A stretch of DNA of 64,000 nucleotides from Ruminococcus sp. (GCA_017536105.1 JAFXRZ010000002.1:1-64000), one strand, 5' to 3'; positions 36,668 through 46,363 are shown, numbered from the stretch's first letter. Translations and numbers: made by a program. The notes: a model not told the origin generated them from the letters alone.

Positions 36668-36740
36668 GTCTTTGGGTGTATATGCACCTATAGACAGATA
36701 TATGTGTTAGAACAAAATATTGGGAGAAGGAGGAATGTAT

Positions 36741-37169
36741 ATGACTGCAATGGTATGGTTCTGGGCTTGTGCTTTTGTTGTGTTTGTGATCGCTGAGGTC
36801 GCAACATTCACGGCACTTGTTTCGGTGTGGTTCGCTGTCGGTTCGCTGGCGGCAATGTTCTGCGCAATGGCAGATGTAAGCTTCAAATGGCAGCTGGCTG
36901 TGTTCGTCGGCGTTTCTGCGGTAGTGCTGCTCATAACCCGTCCCATAGTCCGCAAGCTGCAGGGAGAAAAGAAAGAAACAAACTATGAGCTTGAGGTCGG
37001 GAAGCAGGCTGTGGTGGTCGAAACGATAAACAACAGCACATCCGAAGGCCGTGTAAAGCTGGACGGAGTTGACTGGGCTGCACGCTCCGAAGACTCGTCA
37101 AGCATTTCGGCAGGCGAGATAGTTACAGTAAAAAAAGTCGATGGCTCAAAGCTCATCGTCTCAAAATGA
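36741..37169 (+). CDS. NfeD-like membrane protein
   Basis: The 142-residue product has about three hydrophobic segments in residues 5-75 and a C-terminal OB-fold domain (about 85-140, LEVGKQAVVVETINN...EIVTVKKVDGSKLIV). This is the short NfeD form (NfeD1b/YuaF type) without a protease domain. NfeD proteins pair with SPFH scaffolds, and here the SPFH gene follows after 18 bases. The ATG at 36741 has AGGAGG at the proper distance; the upstream TTG and ATG are crowded against it. Confidence 0.9.
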   Translation: MTAMVWFWACAFVVFVIAEVATFTALVSVWFAVGSLAAMFCAMADVSFKWQLAVFVGVSAVVLLITRPIVRKLQGEKKETNYELEVGKQAVVVETINNSTSEGRVKLDGVDWAARSEDSSSISAGEIVTVKKVDGSKLIVSK

Positions 37170-37187
37170 GATATGGAGGTATAGTTC

Positions 37188-38123
37188 ATGGAAGTAATCA
37201 TTGCTCTGGTAGTTGCAGGTTTTATACTGCTTGTCATCATCTGCAATATCAAGGTAGTTCCGCAGGCTTATGTTTATGTAGTTGAGCGTTTCGGCGCATT
37301 CAAAGAGGCTTGGACCACGGGACTCCATTTCAAATGGCCGTTCATCGACCGCGTTGCAAAGAAAGTATCCATCAAGGAACAGGTAGTTGACTTCAAACCC
37401 CAGTCTGTTATCACGAAGGATAACGTAACGATGCAGATAGACACCGTTGTATTCTTCCAGATAACCAACGCGATGCAGTTCACATACGGTGTTGAGAGAC
37501 CTATCTCGGCTATCGAGAATCTCACAGCCACCACACTGAGAAACATCGTCGGCGACATGGACCTCGAAGCAACGCTGACCTCCCGTGACTTCATCAACAC
37601 CAACATCACAAAGATACTTGACGAAGCGACTGACCGCTGGGGCATCAAGGTACAGAGAGTTGAGCTCAAGAACATCCTGCCTCCGGCTGAGATCAGAGAC
37701 GCCATGGAAAAGCAGATGAAGGCTGACCGTGAGAGACGTGAAAAAGTAATTCAGGCTGAGGCCGAGAAGAAGTCTCAGATCCTTGTTGCAGAGGGTGAAA
37801 AGGAATCCAAGATCCTCCGCGCAGAGGCTGACAGAGAATCGAAGATACTCCAGGCTGACGCTGTCAAGCAGCAGAAGATACTTGAGGCAGAAGGTGAAGC
37901 GCAGGCCATCGAGATGGTACAGAAGGCTCTGGCTGACAGCCTTATCAAGCTGAACGCTGCCAATCCTTCCAAGAACGTTATTGCTCTCAAGAGCCTTGAG
38001 GCGTTCCAGAAGGCAGCTGACGGCAAGGCTACAAAGATCATCATCCCTTCCGAGATACAGGGTATCGCAGGTCTTGCAGCCGGAATAAAGAGCATAGCCG
38101 AAAGCGATGCTCCGCTCCAATAA
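37188..38123 (+). CDS. SPFH/band 7 membrane scaffold protein (QmcA/stomatin-like)
   Basis: The 311-residue product has an N-terminal membrane helix (about 2-20), an SPFH domain (about 20-190; VPQAYVYVVERFGAF, LRNIVGDMDLEATLTSRDFIN, WGIKVQRVELKNILPP), and a long Ala-Glu-Lys coiled coil (about 185-250), ending in a Gly-Ala-rich hydrophobic tail. Such proteins form ring-like cages on the membrane and organise microdomains. The NfeD partner is directly upstream. Length and motifs fit QmcA/stomatin rather than true flotillin. Confidence 0.93.
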   Translation: MEVIIALVVAGFILLVIICNIKVVPQAYVYVVERFGAFKEAWTTGLHFKWPFIDRVAKKVSIKEQVVDFKPQSVITKDNVTMQIDTVVFFQITNAMQFTYGVERPISAIENLTATTLRNIVGDMDLEATLTSRDFINTNITKILDEATDRWGIKVQRVELKNILPPAEIRDAMEKQMKADRERREKVIQAEAEKKSQILVAEGEKESKILRAEADRESKILQADAVKQQKILEAEGEAQAIEMVQKALADSLIKLNAANPSKNVIALKSLEAFQKAADGKATKIIIPSEIQGIAGLAAGIKSIAESDAPLQ

Positions 38124-38290
38124 AAGATAATATCTCCCTCGCTGAAAGGTGGGGGAGAAGCTTTATAGAAGCTTATCGCAGCTTTGCTGCGACCTGAAGC
38201 TCTGCCTCAGACTTCGCCAAGAGCGGCGTTAGCCCTTGGTGGCCGGCAAACTTGTTTTTCCAAAAATTTATTATAAAGGAGAAATGTACT
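38124..38290 (+). other. Hairpin-rich spacer between SPFH and AIM24 genes
   Basis: No gene is present. Several hairpins occur: CTCCC/GGGGGAG, AAGCTT palindromes, and the perfect TCGCAGC-TTT-GCTGCGA. It could be a terminator plus leader, or another repeat element. The AAAGGAG for the next gene lies at its end. Confidence 0.45.
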
Positions 38291-38956
38291 ATGAAAATCG
38301 ATGTCAAAGGCGCACCACTTCCCGTCGCTATCTGCTTCCTCGAAAACGGAGAGTCTATCAGATGCGAAAAGGGCGCAATGAGCTGGATGTCACCTAACCT
38401 CACTATGCAGACCGAGGGCGGCGGTATCGGCAAAATGTTCTCCCGCGCTATGCAGGGCGAATCTATGTTCAACAACATCTACACCGCGACCGGCGGTCCC
38501 GGAATGATCGCTATGGGCTCCAGCTTCCCCGGAGATATCATGGTCGTTGATGTTAGCGCAACTCCCATCATCGCCCAGAAGCGTGCTTTCCTTGCCTGCG
38601 AGATGGGCGTTCAGATGAAGATGCACTTCCAGAAGAAAATGGGCACAGGCTTCTTCGGCGGCGAAGGCTTCATCATGCAGCACTTCTCCGGTCAGGGCAG
38701 AGTAATGCTCGAGATCGACGGCAGCGTTATGATGTATCAGCTCGGCGCAGGCGAATCTATGCTTGTTGACACAGGCTGTCTCGCAGCTATGGAAGGTACC
38801 TGCTCCATAAACATCGAAACTGTTCAGGGCCTCGGCAACAAGCTCTTCGGCGGCGAAGGCTTCTTCAACACGAGAGTTACCGGCCCCGGAAAAGTTTGGC
38901 TCCAGACCATGCCTTCCTCTGCTCTGCTGAGTGCTGTTGCAGGTACTTCACAGTAA
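38291..38956 (+). CDS. AIM24/TIGR00266 family protein
   Basis: The 221-residue product is a TIGR00266/AIM24 family beta-barrel protein; mitochondrial AIM24 supports inner-membrane organisation, and bacterial members are linked to membrane stress. It contains the glycine-rich repeats GTGFFGGEGFIM and GNKLFGGEGFFNTRV and the family features EKGAMSWMSPNL, SSFPGDI. No signal peptide or membrane helix is present. The ATG at 38291 has AAAGGAG upstream; the open frame from 38252 does not. Its position after NfeD-SPFH supports a membrane role. Confidence 0.88.
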   Translation: MKIDVKGAPLPVAICFLENGESIRCEKGAMSWMSPNLTMQTEGGGIGKMFSRAMQGESMFNNIYTATGGPGMIAMGSSFPGDIMVVDVSATPIIAQKRAFLACEMGVQMKMHFQKKMGTGFFGGEGFIMQHFSGQGRVMLEIDGSVMMYQLGAGESMLVDTGCLAAMEGTCSINIETVQGLGNKLFGGEGFFNTRVTGPGKVWLQTMPSSALLSAVAGTSQ

Positions 38957-38987
38957 TGATCCCGCCCGAAAAGGAACATGATCTAAA

Positions 38988-40925
38988 ATGCTCATAAGCA
39001 TTGAAAATCTCTGGAAATACTTCGGCGGAGAACCTCTTCTCCGCGGCATAGACCTGTCTGTCAGCGAGCACGAGACTGTCGGGCTCGTTGGCAGCAACGG
39101 CTGCGGAAAGAGCACTCTGCTGAAGATCATCACCGGCGAGCTCGGCTTCGACAAAACTGCCGACGGCCAGGGCTCGGTGTCGGTGAACAGGCGTGCACGT
39201 CTGGGCTATCTTGCTCAGAACAGCGGTCTCGAAAGCAGCCGCTCCATAATCGACGAGCTGAAAAGCGCCTTCGACGAGCTCAACAGCATCAAGGCGCGAA
39301 TGGAAGTTCTCGAGAAACAGATGACCGAGGCACACGCCGACGAACTTGAAGTCATAAGCGGAGAATACGCTGAGCTTTCGGCTTTTTTTGAGGCCAGAGA
39401 CGGCTACCGCACAGACGTCAGGATAAACACGGTTTTAGGCGGAATGGGCTTTGCGGACGTAGATGTTTCGCGGCCTGTTTCTTCTCTTTCGGGAGGAGAA
39501 AAGACCCGTCTTGCTCTGGCGAAGCTGCTGCTTGAAGAGCCTGATCTGCTTATCCTTGACGAGCCCACGAACCACCTCGATCTTGCCACCCTGACCTGGC
39601 TGGAGGACTGGCTCAAAGCCTACAAGGGAGCTATCCTTGCGGTATCCCACGACCGGTATTTCTTAAACAAGCTCTGCACACGTATCTGCGAGATCGAGAA
39701 CGGCCGCCTCACATCCTACAAGGGGGACTATTCGGCGTATCTCGTGCAGAAAAAGCAGAACACCGAGCGTGCCTTGAAGGAATACGACGCCCAGCAGCGC
39801 GAGATCGAGAAGCTGGAGGATTACATCGCCAGGAACAAGGTCCGTGCCTCAACGGCAAAAATGGCGAAATCCAGACAGAACGCCCTTGACAGGATCGAGC
39901 GTATCGAACGGCCGAAGATTTTCGAGAAGCCGCCGAAGATAAAGCTCGAGTACGACATCGAGCCCACGAAGGACATCCTGAAAGTCTCGGGCTGTCCCCT
40001 TGAAGTGGGGACGGGTGCTTCAAAGCGGGAGCTTATCCCCTCCCTCGACCTGCACATAAGGCGCGGAGATCATGCGGCTATCATCGGGCCCAACGGCATC
40101 GGCAAGACTTCCCTGCTGAAAATGATACAGGACATGATACCCCACAGCCGCGGAACTGTGCAGTGGGGCGGAAATGTGAAGCGTGCCTATTTCGACCAGG
40201 AACACGCCGACCTCGACCCGAGACAGACGGCACTCGAGACCCTGACAAGGCGGTTCCTCCGTGTTTCCGACCAGCAGGCAAGAAGCACTCTCGGGGCTGT
40301 GCTCATCAGCGGCGAGGACGTTTTCAAGCCGGTCTCTGTGCTCAGCGGCGGTGAGCGTGCAAAGCTCTCCTTTGCAGTAATGGCGCTGACGAGGGGCAAC
40401 GTGCTCGTCCTCGACGAGCCCACGAACCACATCGACCTCGGCACAAAAGAAGTCCTGGAGGATGCACTTGCGGAGTTCCCGGGAACGATAATCCTCGTCT
40501 CCCACGACCGCTACCTGATAAACAAAGTCGCCGGCAGGGTGATAGAGCTGTCCCGCGAGGGGGCTCGCAGCTTTGAGGGCAACTACGACAGCTACGCCGA
40601 AGTCAAAGCCGCCGAAAGGCAGGCAGCAGAGGCACAGGCTCTTGAAGAAAAGCAGGCGAAGCAGCTTGCGGAATTTGAAGCCAACCGACAGAAGCAGTAC
40701 CGCTCGAAGCAGCAGCGCGCCGAGGACGCAAAGCGCAGAGCAAGAGTCCGGGAGCTCGAAAACGAGATCGAGGAGCTTGAACAGCGCATCGCAAAACTTG
40801 AAGAGGAGATCTCTCTGCCCGAGACAGCAGCCGACCACGAGCTGCTGATCGAAAAGTGCGCCGAGCTCGACACCTGCCGCACCGACCTCGACCTGAAAAT
40901 GGACGAATGGGCGGAATTATCGTAA
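38988..40925 (+). CDS. ABC-F family ATPase
   Basis: ABC-F proteins bind the ribosomal E site and act in translation control or antibiotic resistance. The 645-residue product has two ATPase domains: Walker A SNGCGKST and GPNGIGKTS, signatures LSGGEKTRLA and LSGGERAKLS, and Walker B LLILDEPTNHLDL and VLVLDEPTNHIDL. The inter-domain linker is highly charged, and a C-terminal coiled coil lies at about 540-640. No membrane helices are present. The length and C-terminal extension resemble Bacillus YdiF/YfmR-type housekeeping members; resistance cannot be inferred. Confidence 0.93.
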   Translation: MLISIENLWKYFGGEPLLRGIDLSVSEHETVGLVGSNGCGKSTLLKIITGELGFDKTADGQGSVSVNRRARLGYLAQNSGLESSRSIIDELKSAFDELNSIKARMEVLEKQMTEAHADELEVISGEYAELSAFFEARDGYRTDVRINTVLGGMGFADVDVSRPVSSLSGGEKTRLALAKLLLEEPDLLILDEPTNHLDLATLTWLEDWLKAYKGAILAVSHDRYFLNKLCTRICEIENGRLTSYKGDYSAYLVQKKQNTERALKEYDAQQREIEKLEDYIARNKVRASTAKMAKSRQNALDRIERIERPKIFEKPPKIKLEYDIEPTKDILKVSGCPLEVGTGASKRELIPSLDLHIRRGDHAAIIGPNGIGKTSLLKMIQDMIPHSRGTVQWGGNVKRAYFDQEHADLDPRQTALETLTRRFLRVSDQQARSTLGAVLISGEDVFKPVSVLSGGERAKLSFAVMALTRGNVLVLDEPTNHIDLGTKEVLEDALAEFPGTIILVSHDRYLINKVAGRVIELSREGARSFEGNYDSYAEVKAAERQAAEAQALEEKQAKQLAEFEANRQKQYRSKQQRAEDAKRRARVRELENEIEELEQRIAKLEEEISLPETAADHELLIEKCAELDTCRTDLDLKMDEWAELS

Positions 40926-41003
40926 AACTCAAAAGGCCCTTTACCGAGATCGCAGTGATAAACTATACCGCTGCTTAAAGCCCTTCGGCAATTATCAAGC
41001 ATC

Positions 41004-41045
41004 AAAAAACAGTGAACAGCCAAAACTGTCCACTGTTTTATTTTT
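41004..41045 (-). terminator. Terminator of the zinc-ribbon membrane protein gene
   Basis: On the minus strand AAACAGTG pairs with CACTGTTT, with an inner ACAG/CTGT stem, followed by TTTTTTGAT. A T-rich stretch also lies on the plus side, so it may also serve the ABC-F gene. Confidence 0.75.
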
Positions 41046-41047
41046 TC

Positions 41048-42115
41048 TCAGAAAAGCTTTGTTCCGCAGCTGGAGCAGAACTTTGAACCCTCGCGGAGCT
41101 TTGATCCGCACTCGGGGCAGAACAGCAGCTCAGGTTTCTTTTCGGGCTGGGGTTCAAGTGCAGGCTCTAAATCCTGCTCGGGCTTGGGTTCCTCAACTAC
41201 GGGTTCCGGTTCGGGCTCGGGTGTGGGTTCTTCGACTACAGGCTCCGGCTCGGGCTCGGGTGTTGGTTCCTCGACTACAGGCTCGGGCTCGGGTGTGGGT
41301 TCTTCGACTACAGGCTCCGGCTCGGGAACTATCTCGTCCTCAATGGGCTCGGGGATGGGCTCGAACATGGGCTCGGAAGCAGGCTCGGGAACAGGCTGCT
41401 GAAGCAGCTCGGCTCCGGGAGCTATCTCGGAAGCATGGTCGTACTCTCTGGGCTTCTGCCTGTCGTCGATGATCTCGGGCTGGGAGTACTCAAAGGTCGG
41501 AGCTGTCTCGGCAGGCTTATCGGCTTCTTCTGTGAGGCTCTCCACTACCCTTGTCACCACGGGGCACTTCACCTTGAAGTCCTCTGTACCGCATCTGCCC
41601 CAGATCATTATGCCTGCTATGAGCAGCAGCGAAGACGAAAGCAGCGGCAGCAGATAGTAAAGCATGGCCATAAAGCGGTCGAAGTCCTTGAAATCCTGGG
41701 AAAGGCCGCTATTGTTGATCACAGCGTAGGTCTTCGAGAGCAGGCCGTTGTCGTATGCGCTGAGCAGAGCCGTCGAGCTTATGGCAACGAGGGCTGCGGA
41801 AGAAAAAGTCATCACGATGCCCAGCTCTGCACCCAGCTTCTTACGGGAACGGTTCTTTCCGCAGATAAGCATTGCCGCAAAGGACAGCACAAAAATGATT
41901 ATATGCTTGTCGTAGGCGATGGCGTAGTTATACCAGGGACTGCCCGAAAACAGCCCCACGTCCTTATCGAAATTCGAGGAGTGGACAAGATAGCCCACAG
42001 GCTCCAGCAGCAGCGAGCACAAAGCGAAAACAAACGCAAACACGCAGAGCAGAACGCTTCCCGTTCCTGCATCGCTGAGCTTTTTTTCATAAAATTTCTT
42101 CTTCGGCTTGGCCAT
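41048..42115 (-). CDS. Membrane protein with Pro-Glu repeats and C-terminal zinc ribbon
   Basis: The 355-residue product has four membrane segments in the first 180 residues, a long extramembrane segment of tandem [10 protein letters not shown] units (about 255-330), and a C-terminal zinc ribbon [19 protein letters not shown]. The ribbon is of the zinc_ribbon_2 type common in Gram-positive membrane proteins. The repeat region is encoded by near-identical DNA units (41190-41330) and is prone to length change. Function is unknown. It has its own promoter, whose -35 box includes the stop codon of the upstream YfhO gene. Confidence 0.8.
   Translation of the reverse strand: MAKPKKKFYEKKLSDAGTGSVLLCVFAFVFALCSLLLEPVGYLVHSSNFDKDVGLFSGSPWYNYAIAYDKHIIIFVLSFAAMLICGKNRSRKKLGAELGIVMTFSSAALVAISSTALLSAYDNGLLSKTYAVINNSGLSQDFKDFDRFMAMLYYLLPLLSSSLLLIAGIMIWGRCGTEDFKVKCPVVTRVVESLTEEADKPAETAPTFEYSQPEIIDDRQKPREYDHASEIAPGAELLQQPVPEPASEPMFEPIPEPIEDEIVPEPEPVVEEPTPEPEPVVEEPTPEPEPEPVVEEPTPEPEPEPVVEEPKPEQDLEPALEPQPEKKPELLFCPECGSKLREGSKFCSSCGTKLF
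41190..41330. repeat. In-frame tandem repeat coding [11 protein letters not shown]
   Basis: Four near-identical 33-39 base units lie inside the zinc-ribbon membrane protein gene. Unit lengths differ by multiples of six bases and stay in frame. Confidence 0.8.
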
Positions 42116-42143
42116 AAGATCACTCCTTGGATTTTATGCTTCA

Positions 42144-42172
42144 ATCATACCAGATATATTTACAATTGTCAA
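42144..42172 (-). promoter_or_regulatory. SigA promoter of the zinc-ribbon membrane protein gene
   Basis: On the minus strand TTGACA (42167-42172), a 17-base spacer and TATGAT (42144-42149). The TGA stop of the YfhO gene (42169-42171) is inside the -35 hexamer. Confidence 0.8.
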
Positions 42173-45144
42173 TTATCCTCGCCGGGAGGTTCGGGCTCAT
42201 CGTCGTCCGGCACATCGGGCTCGGTCTCTTCTTCGATGTCCTCGTCCTCGTCATCCGGCGGGTCTTCTCCCTGTGGGATAAATTCAAGTCTCTGCATTAT
42301 CTCTCCGGTCTGTTCCGAGGTCTTTGACTTTTCCTCGGGAGCTCTGAATTCCGCCTTGACGGTGAGCTTCCGGAACAGCTTGCCGTTCTTGTACTCGAAA
42401 AGTATCACGAAGCCCAGCAGCACAAGTCCCGAGATCATAACGATCACAGCAAGCTTGAAATAGTTCGGCGAGAACTTCATTACGATCTTGTTCTCTCCTT
42501 CTTCAAGGGGAATGACGATCAGGGAATCGAGAGCCTTCATGGGCTCAACAGTCTTGCCGTTGACGGTTATCTCCCAGCCGCTCTCATAGGGGATAGTCGT
42601 GAAGAGGACTTCTCCCTCTTCGGCTGTGCACTCGGCTTCGACCAGCCTGTCTTCGTGCTTTGTGACGTTCATCACCTTTTCCTGAAGCTGTGCGTCAGCT
42701 TCCTCAAAGGCTTCAAAGTCGAAGGTGTAGAACAGCTGATCCGACCAGTAGGCCATTTTTTCGTCGTTGGCAACGGTGACTCTTATCCTGATATCCTGGT
42801 CCTTCTCGAAGGTGCCCAGATTCATTATGGAGTAATTGTCTCCCACGAAGAAATGTCCGGCATATTCCATATTGGTCTCGCCCCGAAGGTAATCAAGCTC
42901 CGGCTGGAACCACACGTTGCAGCTGCGTTCGTATTTCGTCGGCAGATACATATAGAGCTCCGAGGTCTTGTCCATTCTCAGGATATAATCTATATGACAC
43001 TCGGCGATAGTCGTATCCTTGACGTAATACTTCGTGTGCCCGTCAACGAGCCTCGTCTTGCCCATGTTCTCTTCCTGTGTGCGGTAAGGCTCGACACGGG
43101 TGAAGAACTTTGTGTTGTTCGTTCCGAGGAGCGAATTGAATATCACGTTCTGGTTGCGGAAGGGATCCGTGTCCGAAAGGACAACGTCCAGTATATCGTC
43201 GGAGGAAACTATTCCGAGACCCAGAGCATAGGGGTTGCGGTAGAACTTATAAAGGGCTGCTTCCTCGTCGATATGGGTGGCAAGGGTATATCTGTCGGTA
43301 AGGTCAACTCTTGTGTCGCGGAAGGTCTTCTTGCCGTCATGCTCCTCTTTGTCCATTACATAGCGGATGTCGAAGAGAGCGTCGGTGATATAAGTCGTGC
43401 CGTCATATCTTGTATAATGGCCTCCGTAGGCGTAGCCCAGCTGATGCAGCATCAGCAGAGCCGGAGAATTCATAGTGGAGCTGGAATGAGACAGGCCGTA
43501 ATATCCCGTGCCTATGGGGTCGTTCACCGTTCTGTGGAAGGTGGATTCCACCCGGTAGAAGGGGTCGGAGTCGAACTGTTTCAGCGCAACTATGGCGTCT
43601 CTTGTATCGCTCATATAAGGCTCGTAGGAGGAATACCTGCTGTAAGCAACATCCACGTCTATCTTATGCAGGGTGTCCATTGAGTTTATGAGAAGCTCTC
43701 CGCCCACAGCGATGCAGATTATAACGCTGAGGGCTGCCTTTCCCCGGTATTTCTTCCAGAGATATACCAGCAGGAAATAAGCGATAAGGGCTATCGCTGC
43801 GAACCAAATCCCCTGAACGATGCCGTGGGATTCTCCTTCGTTGACTCTCGTTTCAAATTCCTGGAAGTGCTTGAAATCCTGGGTCTCGCACCAGCACAGG
43901 AAGACGAAGAGCCCGAAGAAGGAACCTCCCAGCTGCTTGACCTCAAAGCCGTCGCTGTTCTCCCAGGCCCTGTAAGCCATGAGTATCAGCACAAAGGAGA
44001 AACAGAAGGAATATCTGTATGGCAGCCAGTTCGGCACCTGAAAACCGTGCCAGATTATGTCTATGGGCTTGATATACATACAGATAATGAGAGTTGCCGC
44101 AAGAGTTCCCTTGCAGACCTTCTCCTTCACGGGTATCTTTGAGTTAAGGAAGAAAAGGGGCAGAAGCAGCAGCACTATGGAGCCGCAGAAGATGACCGGC
44201 AGTCCCGAGGGATAGACGGTGTCGTAGCTCAGGGGGAAGAGCTTCGTTCCGAAGGTAAGCAGGTCGAACTGCTTTGCCATATCCCATTTGGGCTCGGTGA
44301 ATTCCAGCTTGCCCAGCTTCAGGGAATTATAAACGGGTATGAGAACGATGCTGGCGCACATTATGGCGATCAGCGTTCCTGCTGCGAACTGCACGCAGCG
44401 AATAAAGAAATTCTTCGGCAGCTTTCTTCCCTCTTCGCAAAGGCAGGCATAGATGAAATAGCAGAAGGTGAAAAAGCCTATCATGTAGCCGATATAGAAA
44501 TGGGCAATGAACATCAGCGCCAGGGGGATTATATAGCCTGCCATCTTGCCCTCGTTCACGAGCCTGTGCACTCCGAGGCAGATTATGGGCAGCCAGATAA
44601 GTCCGTCCAGCCACATGGGGTCCATAAGCTGTACCACCATATAGCTCATCAGCGCATAGCAGCTTGAGAACACCAGCAGCGCTGTCTTTGAGGGCTTGCT
44701 GCGTTTTCTCAGGAATATGGAGAAAGTGATAGCCGCACAGCCGATCTTTGCCAGCTGGACAGCTTCGATAGCTCCGCACATCCATGTTCTCGGCAGCAGG
44801 CAGATTATAAGCATGAACGGGCTTGCGAGATAGTAGGCGAACACGCCGAACATCTCGCCCGAGAGGTTCCTGGACCAGTCATACATCAGACTGCCTTCGC
44901 CGTGCAGAACATCTCTCATGGCCTCGTAATAATAGACATACTGTCCGTTGAGGTCAAGCACCAGCACGGATTTATCGCCGTAGGGATGCACTCCGAAATG
45001 CGCATAGGCTATATACATAAGGCTCACCGGCACCAGGAAAATGAGCACGTTTATCCAGATGTTGGATGTGCGCTCGATAGTTGCCAGAAGCCCGTGCCGC
45101 TTTCCGGGAACAGCCGCGGCGGTTTTCTTCATTGCCTTAGTCAC
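42169..45144 (-). CDS. YfhO family polytopic membrane protein (GT-C-like)
   Basis: The 991-residue product has about 13 membrane segments in the N-terminal 480 residues. An extracytoplasmic domain of about 400 residues follows, then a last helix near 900 and an acidic cytoplasmic tail. DLNGQYVYYYEAMRDVL near residue 65 carries the acidic residues of GT-C glycosyltransferases. Bacillus YfhO acts with the GT2 enzyme CsbB to put GlcNAc on lipoteichoic acid outside the membrane. The CsbB-like gene lies 116 bases upstream here, so a similar surface-polymer glycosylation pair is likely. Confidence 0.88.
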   Translation of the reverse strand: MTKAMKKTAAAVPGKRHGLLATIERTSNIWINVLIFLVPVSLMYIAYAHFGVHPYGDKSVLVLDLNGQYVYYYEAMRDVLHGEGSLMYDWSRNLSGEMFGVFAYYLASPFMLIICLLPRTWMCGAIEAVQLAKIGCAAITFSIFLRKRSKPSKTALLVFSSCYALMSYMVVQLMDPMWLDGLIWLPIICLGVHRLVNEGKMAGYIIPLALMFIAHFYIGYMIGFFTFCYFIYACLCEEGRKLPKNFFIRCVQFAAGTLIAIMCASIVLIPVYNSLKLGKLEFTEPKWDMAKQFDLLTFGTKLFPLSYDTVYPSGLPVIFCGSIVLLLLPLFFLNSKIPVKEKVCKGTLAATLIICMYIKPIDIIWHGFQVPNWLPYRYSFCFSFVLILMAYRAWENSDGFEVKQLGGSFFGLFVFLCWCETQDFKHFQEFETRVNEGESHGIVQGIWFAAIALIAYFLLVYLWKKYRGKAALSVIICIAVGGELLINSMDTLHKIDVDVAYSRYSSYEPYMSDTRDAIVALKQFDSDPFYRVESTFHRTVNDPIGTGYYGLSHSSSTMNSPALLMLHQLGYAYGGHYTRYDGTTYITDALFDIRYVMDKEEHDGKKTFRDTRVDLTDRYTLATHIDEEAALYKFYRNPYALGLGIVSSDDILDVVLSDTDPFRNQNVIFNSLLGTNNTKFFTRVEPYRTQEENMGKTRLVDGHTKYYVKDTTIAECHIDYILRMDKTSELYMYLPTKYERSCNVWFQPELDYLRGETNMEYAGHFFVGDNYSIMNLGTFEKDQDIRIRVTVANDEKMAYWSDQLFYTFDFEAFEEADAQLQEKVMNVTKHEDRLVEAECTAEEGEVLFTTIPYESGWEITVNGKTVEPMKALDSLIVIPLEEGENKIVMKFSPNYFKLAVIVMISGLVLLGFVILFEYKNGKLFRKLTVKAEFRAPEEKSKTSEQTGEIMQRLEFIPQGEDPPDDEDEDIEEETEPDVPDDDEPEPPGEDN

Positions 45145-45260
45145 GTTAAACTCCTTAGTAAACGAATTACTCCGCTGAACTCAGATATATTTCAGTCAGC
45201 ATATTTTTGCTCCTCGCCGTCTTTGTCGAGGAAACAGTTTTTCACGGAAGATCAATAAGA

Positions 45261-46202
45261 TCAGATATCTCCGTAGGGATCGTCGTCCTTGCGGACTATA
45301 TCGCGGATTATGTATCTCGGTCGGGCTTTTATCTCTTCGTATATCTTAGCAAGGTAGAAGCCTATCATTCCGAGGCTGAACATGATGATACTGGAAGTGA
45401 GCAGCTGAAGTATGATGACCGTGGAAAATCCTGCCGCTGAGATGCCGGCTATCTTCTGCACCAGAGTGTTAAAGCCCAGTATCAGCGAGATGATGAAGGT
45501 TATCAATCCGCAGATCGTCACTATCTGCATTGGTGCAGAGGTGAATGATGTGATGTTGTTTATGGCAAACTTGATGAGAGCCTTTGTTGACCACTTGGAC
45601 TCTCCTATCTCCCTGTCTGCGACCTCAAAATACACTCTTTCGGTCTTGAAGCCTACCCAGGAGGACATAGCCCTGAAAAACGTGAGCCTTTCGGGCATGG
45701 CGTTCAGAGCATCAACAGCCCTGCGGTCCAGGAGCTTGAAGTCCGAGGCTGCTTCCATATCCAGCCCCGAGGCCTTGTTTATCAGCTTGTAGAAGAACAG
45801 GCTGAAGCCCTTGTAGATCTTGCTTTCCTTGCCTCTGTCGGCCTTTCTTCCCTCGACTATGTCGATGTCGTTGTTCTTCCAAATCTTATACATCTCGACG
45901 ATAGTCTCCGGCGGATGCTGCAAGTCGCAGTCCATGAGCACGCAGGCATCTCCCTTTGCCACCTCCAGCCCTGCGAAGATAGCACTCTCCTTGCCGAAGT
46001 TGCGGCTGAAATTGACGGCAACTATATGCTCGTCTCTCCTTGCCATAGCTTCAAGCTTTTCCCAGGTCTTATCCTTCGAGCCGTCGTTCACGAACACGAG
46101 CTCATAGTCGATATAATTATCCTGCATTATCCCCGAAACGACTTCGGCGGTATGCTCGACATTGCCCTCTTCGTTATAGCTCGGGATTATGATAGAGATC
46201 AT
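45261..46202 (-). CDS. CsbB/DPM1-like GT2 glycosyltransferase
   Basis: The 313-residue product has a GT2 domain (SIIIPSYNEEGNVE, VNDGSKDKTWEKL, the DXD region DCDLQHPPETI, and FRAMSSWVGFKT) followed by two C-terminal membrane helices (about 228-300). This architecture belongs to undecaprenyl-phosphate sugar transferases such as CsbB and GtrB, which load a sugar onto lipid carrier for transfer outside. With YfhO downstream it forms a plausible two-component glycosylation system. The sugar and acceptor cannot be read from sequence. Confidence 0.9.
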   Translation of the reverse strand: MISIIIPSYNEEGNVEHTAEVVSGIMQDNYIDYELVFVNDGSKDKTWEKLEAMARRDEHIVAVNFSRNFGKESAIFAGLEVAKGDACVLMDCDLQHPPETIVEMYKIWKNNDIDIVEGRKADRGKESKIYKGFSLFFYKLINKASGLDMEAASDFKLLDRRAVDALNAMPERLTFFRAMSSWVGFKTERVYFEVADREIGESKWSTKALIKFAINNITSFTSAPMQIVTICGLITFIISLILGFNTLVQKIAGISAAGFSTVIILQLLTSSIIMFSLGMIGFYLAKIYEEIKARPRYIIRDIVRKDDDPYGDI

Positions 46203-46249
46203 ATGTCATTGCTCCTCATATTTTTATATCAGTCACTTTTCTTCAAAGT

Positions 46250-46291
46250 CTGCATTATCCTCGCAAAAAAGCCTCTGCGGAGATAATGCAG
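46250..46291. other. Hairpin upstream of the GT2 gene
   Basis: CTGCATTATCCTCGC (46250-46264) pairs with 46277-46291 with two mismatches, around an A-rich loop. It lies between the terminator of the GIDE-PspA operon and the GT2 start, and may be a leader structure. Confidence 0.45.
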
Positions 46292-46299
46292 CATCTGAC

Positions 46300-46346
46300 A
46301 AAAAAGTCCAAACTGCTGCATAGTCCCTTGCAGAACCGTGCAGCAG
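46300..46346 (-). terminator. Terminator of the GIDE-PspA operon
   Basis: On the minus strand CTGCTGCA pairs with TGCAGCAG and is followed by TTTGGACTTTTTT. Confidence 0.75.
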
Positions 46347-46363
46347 CAGGATCACTTGTCGTG

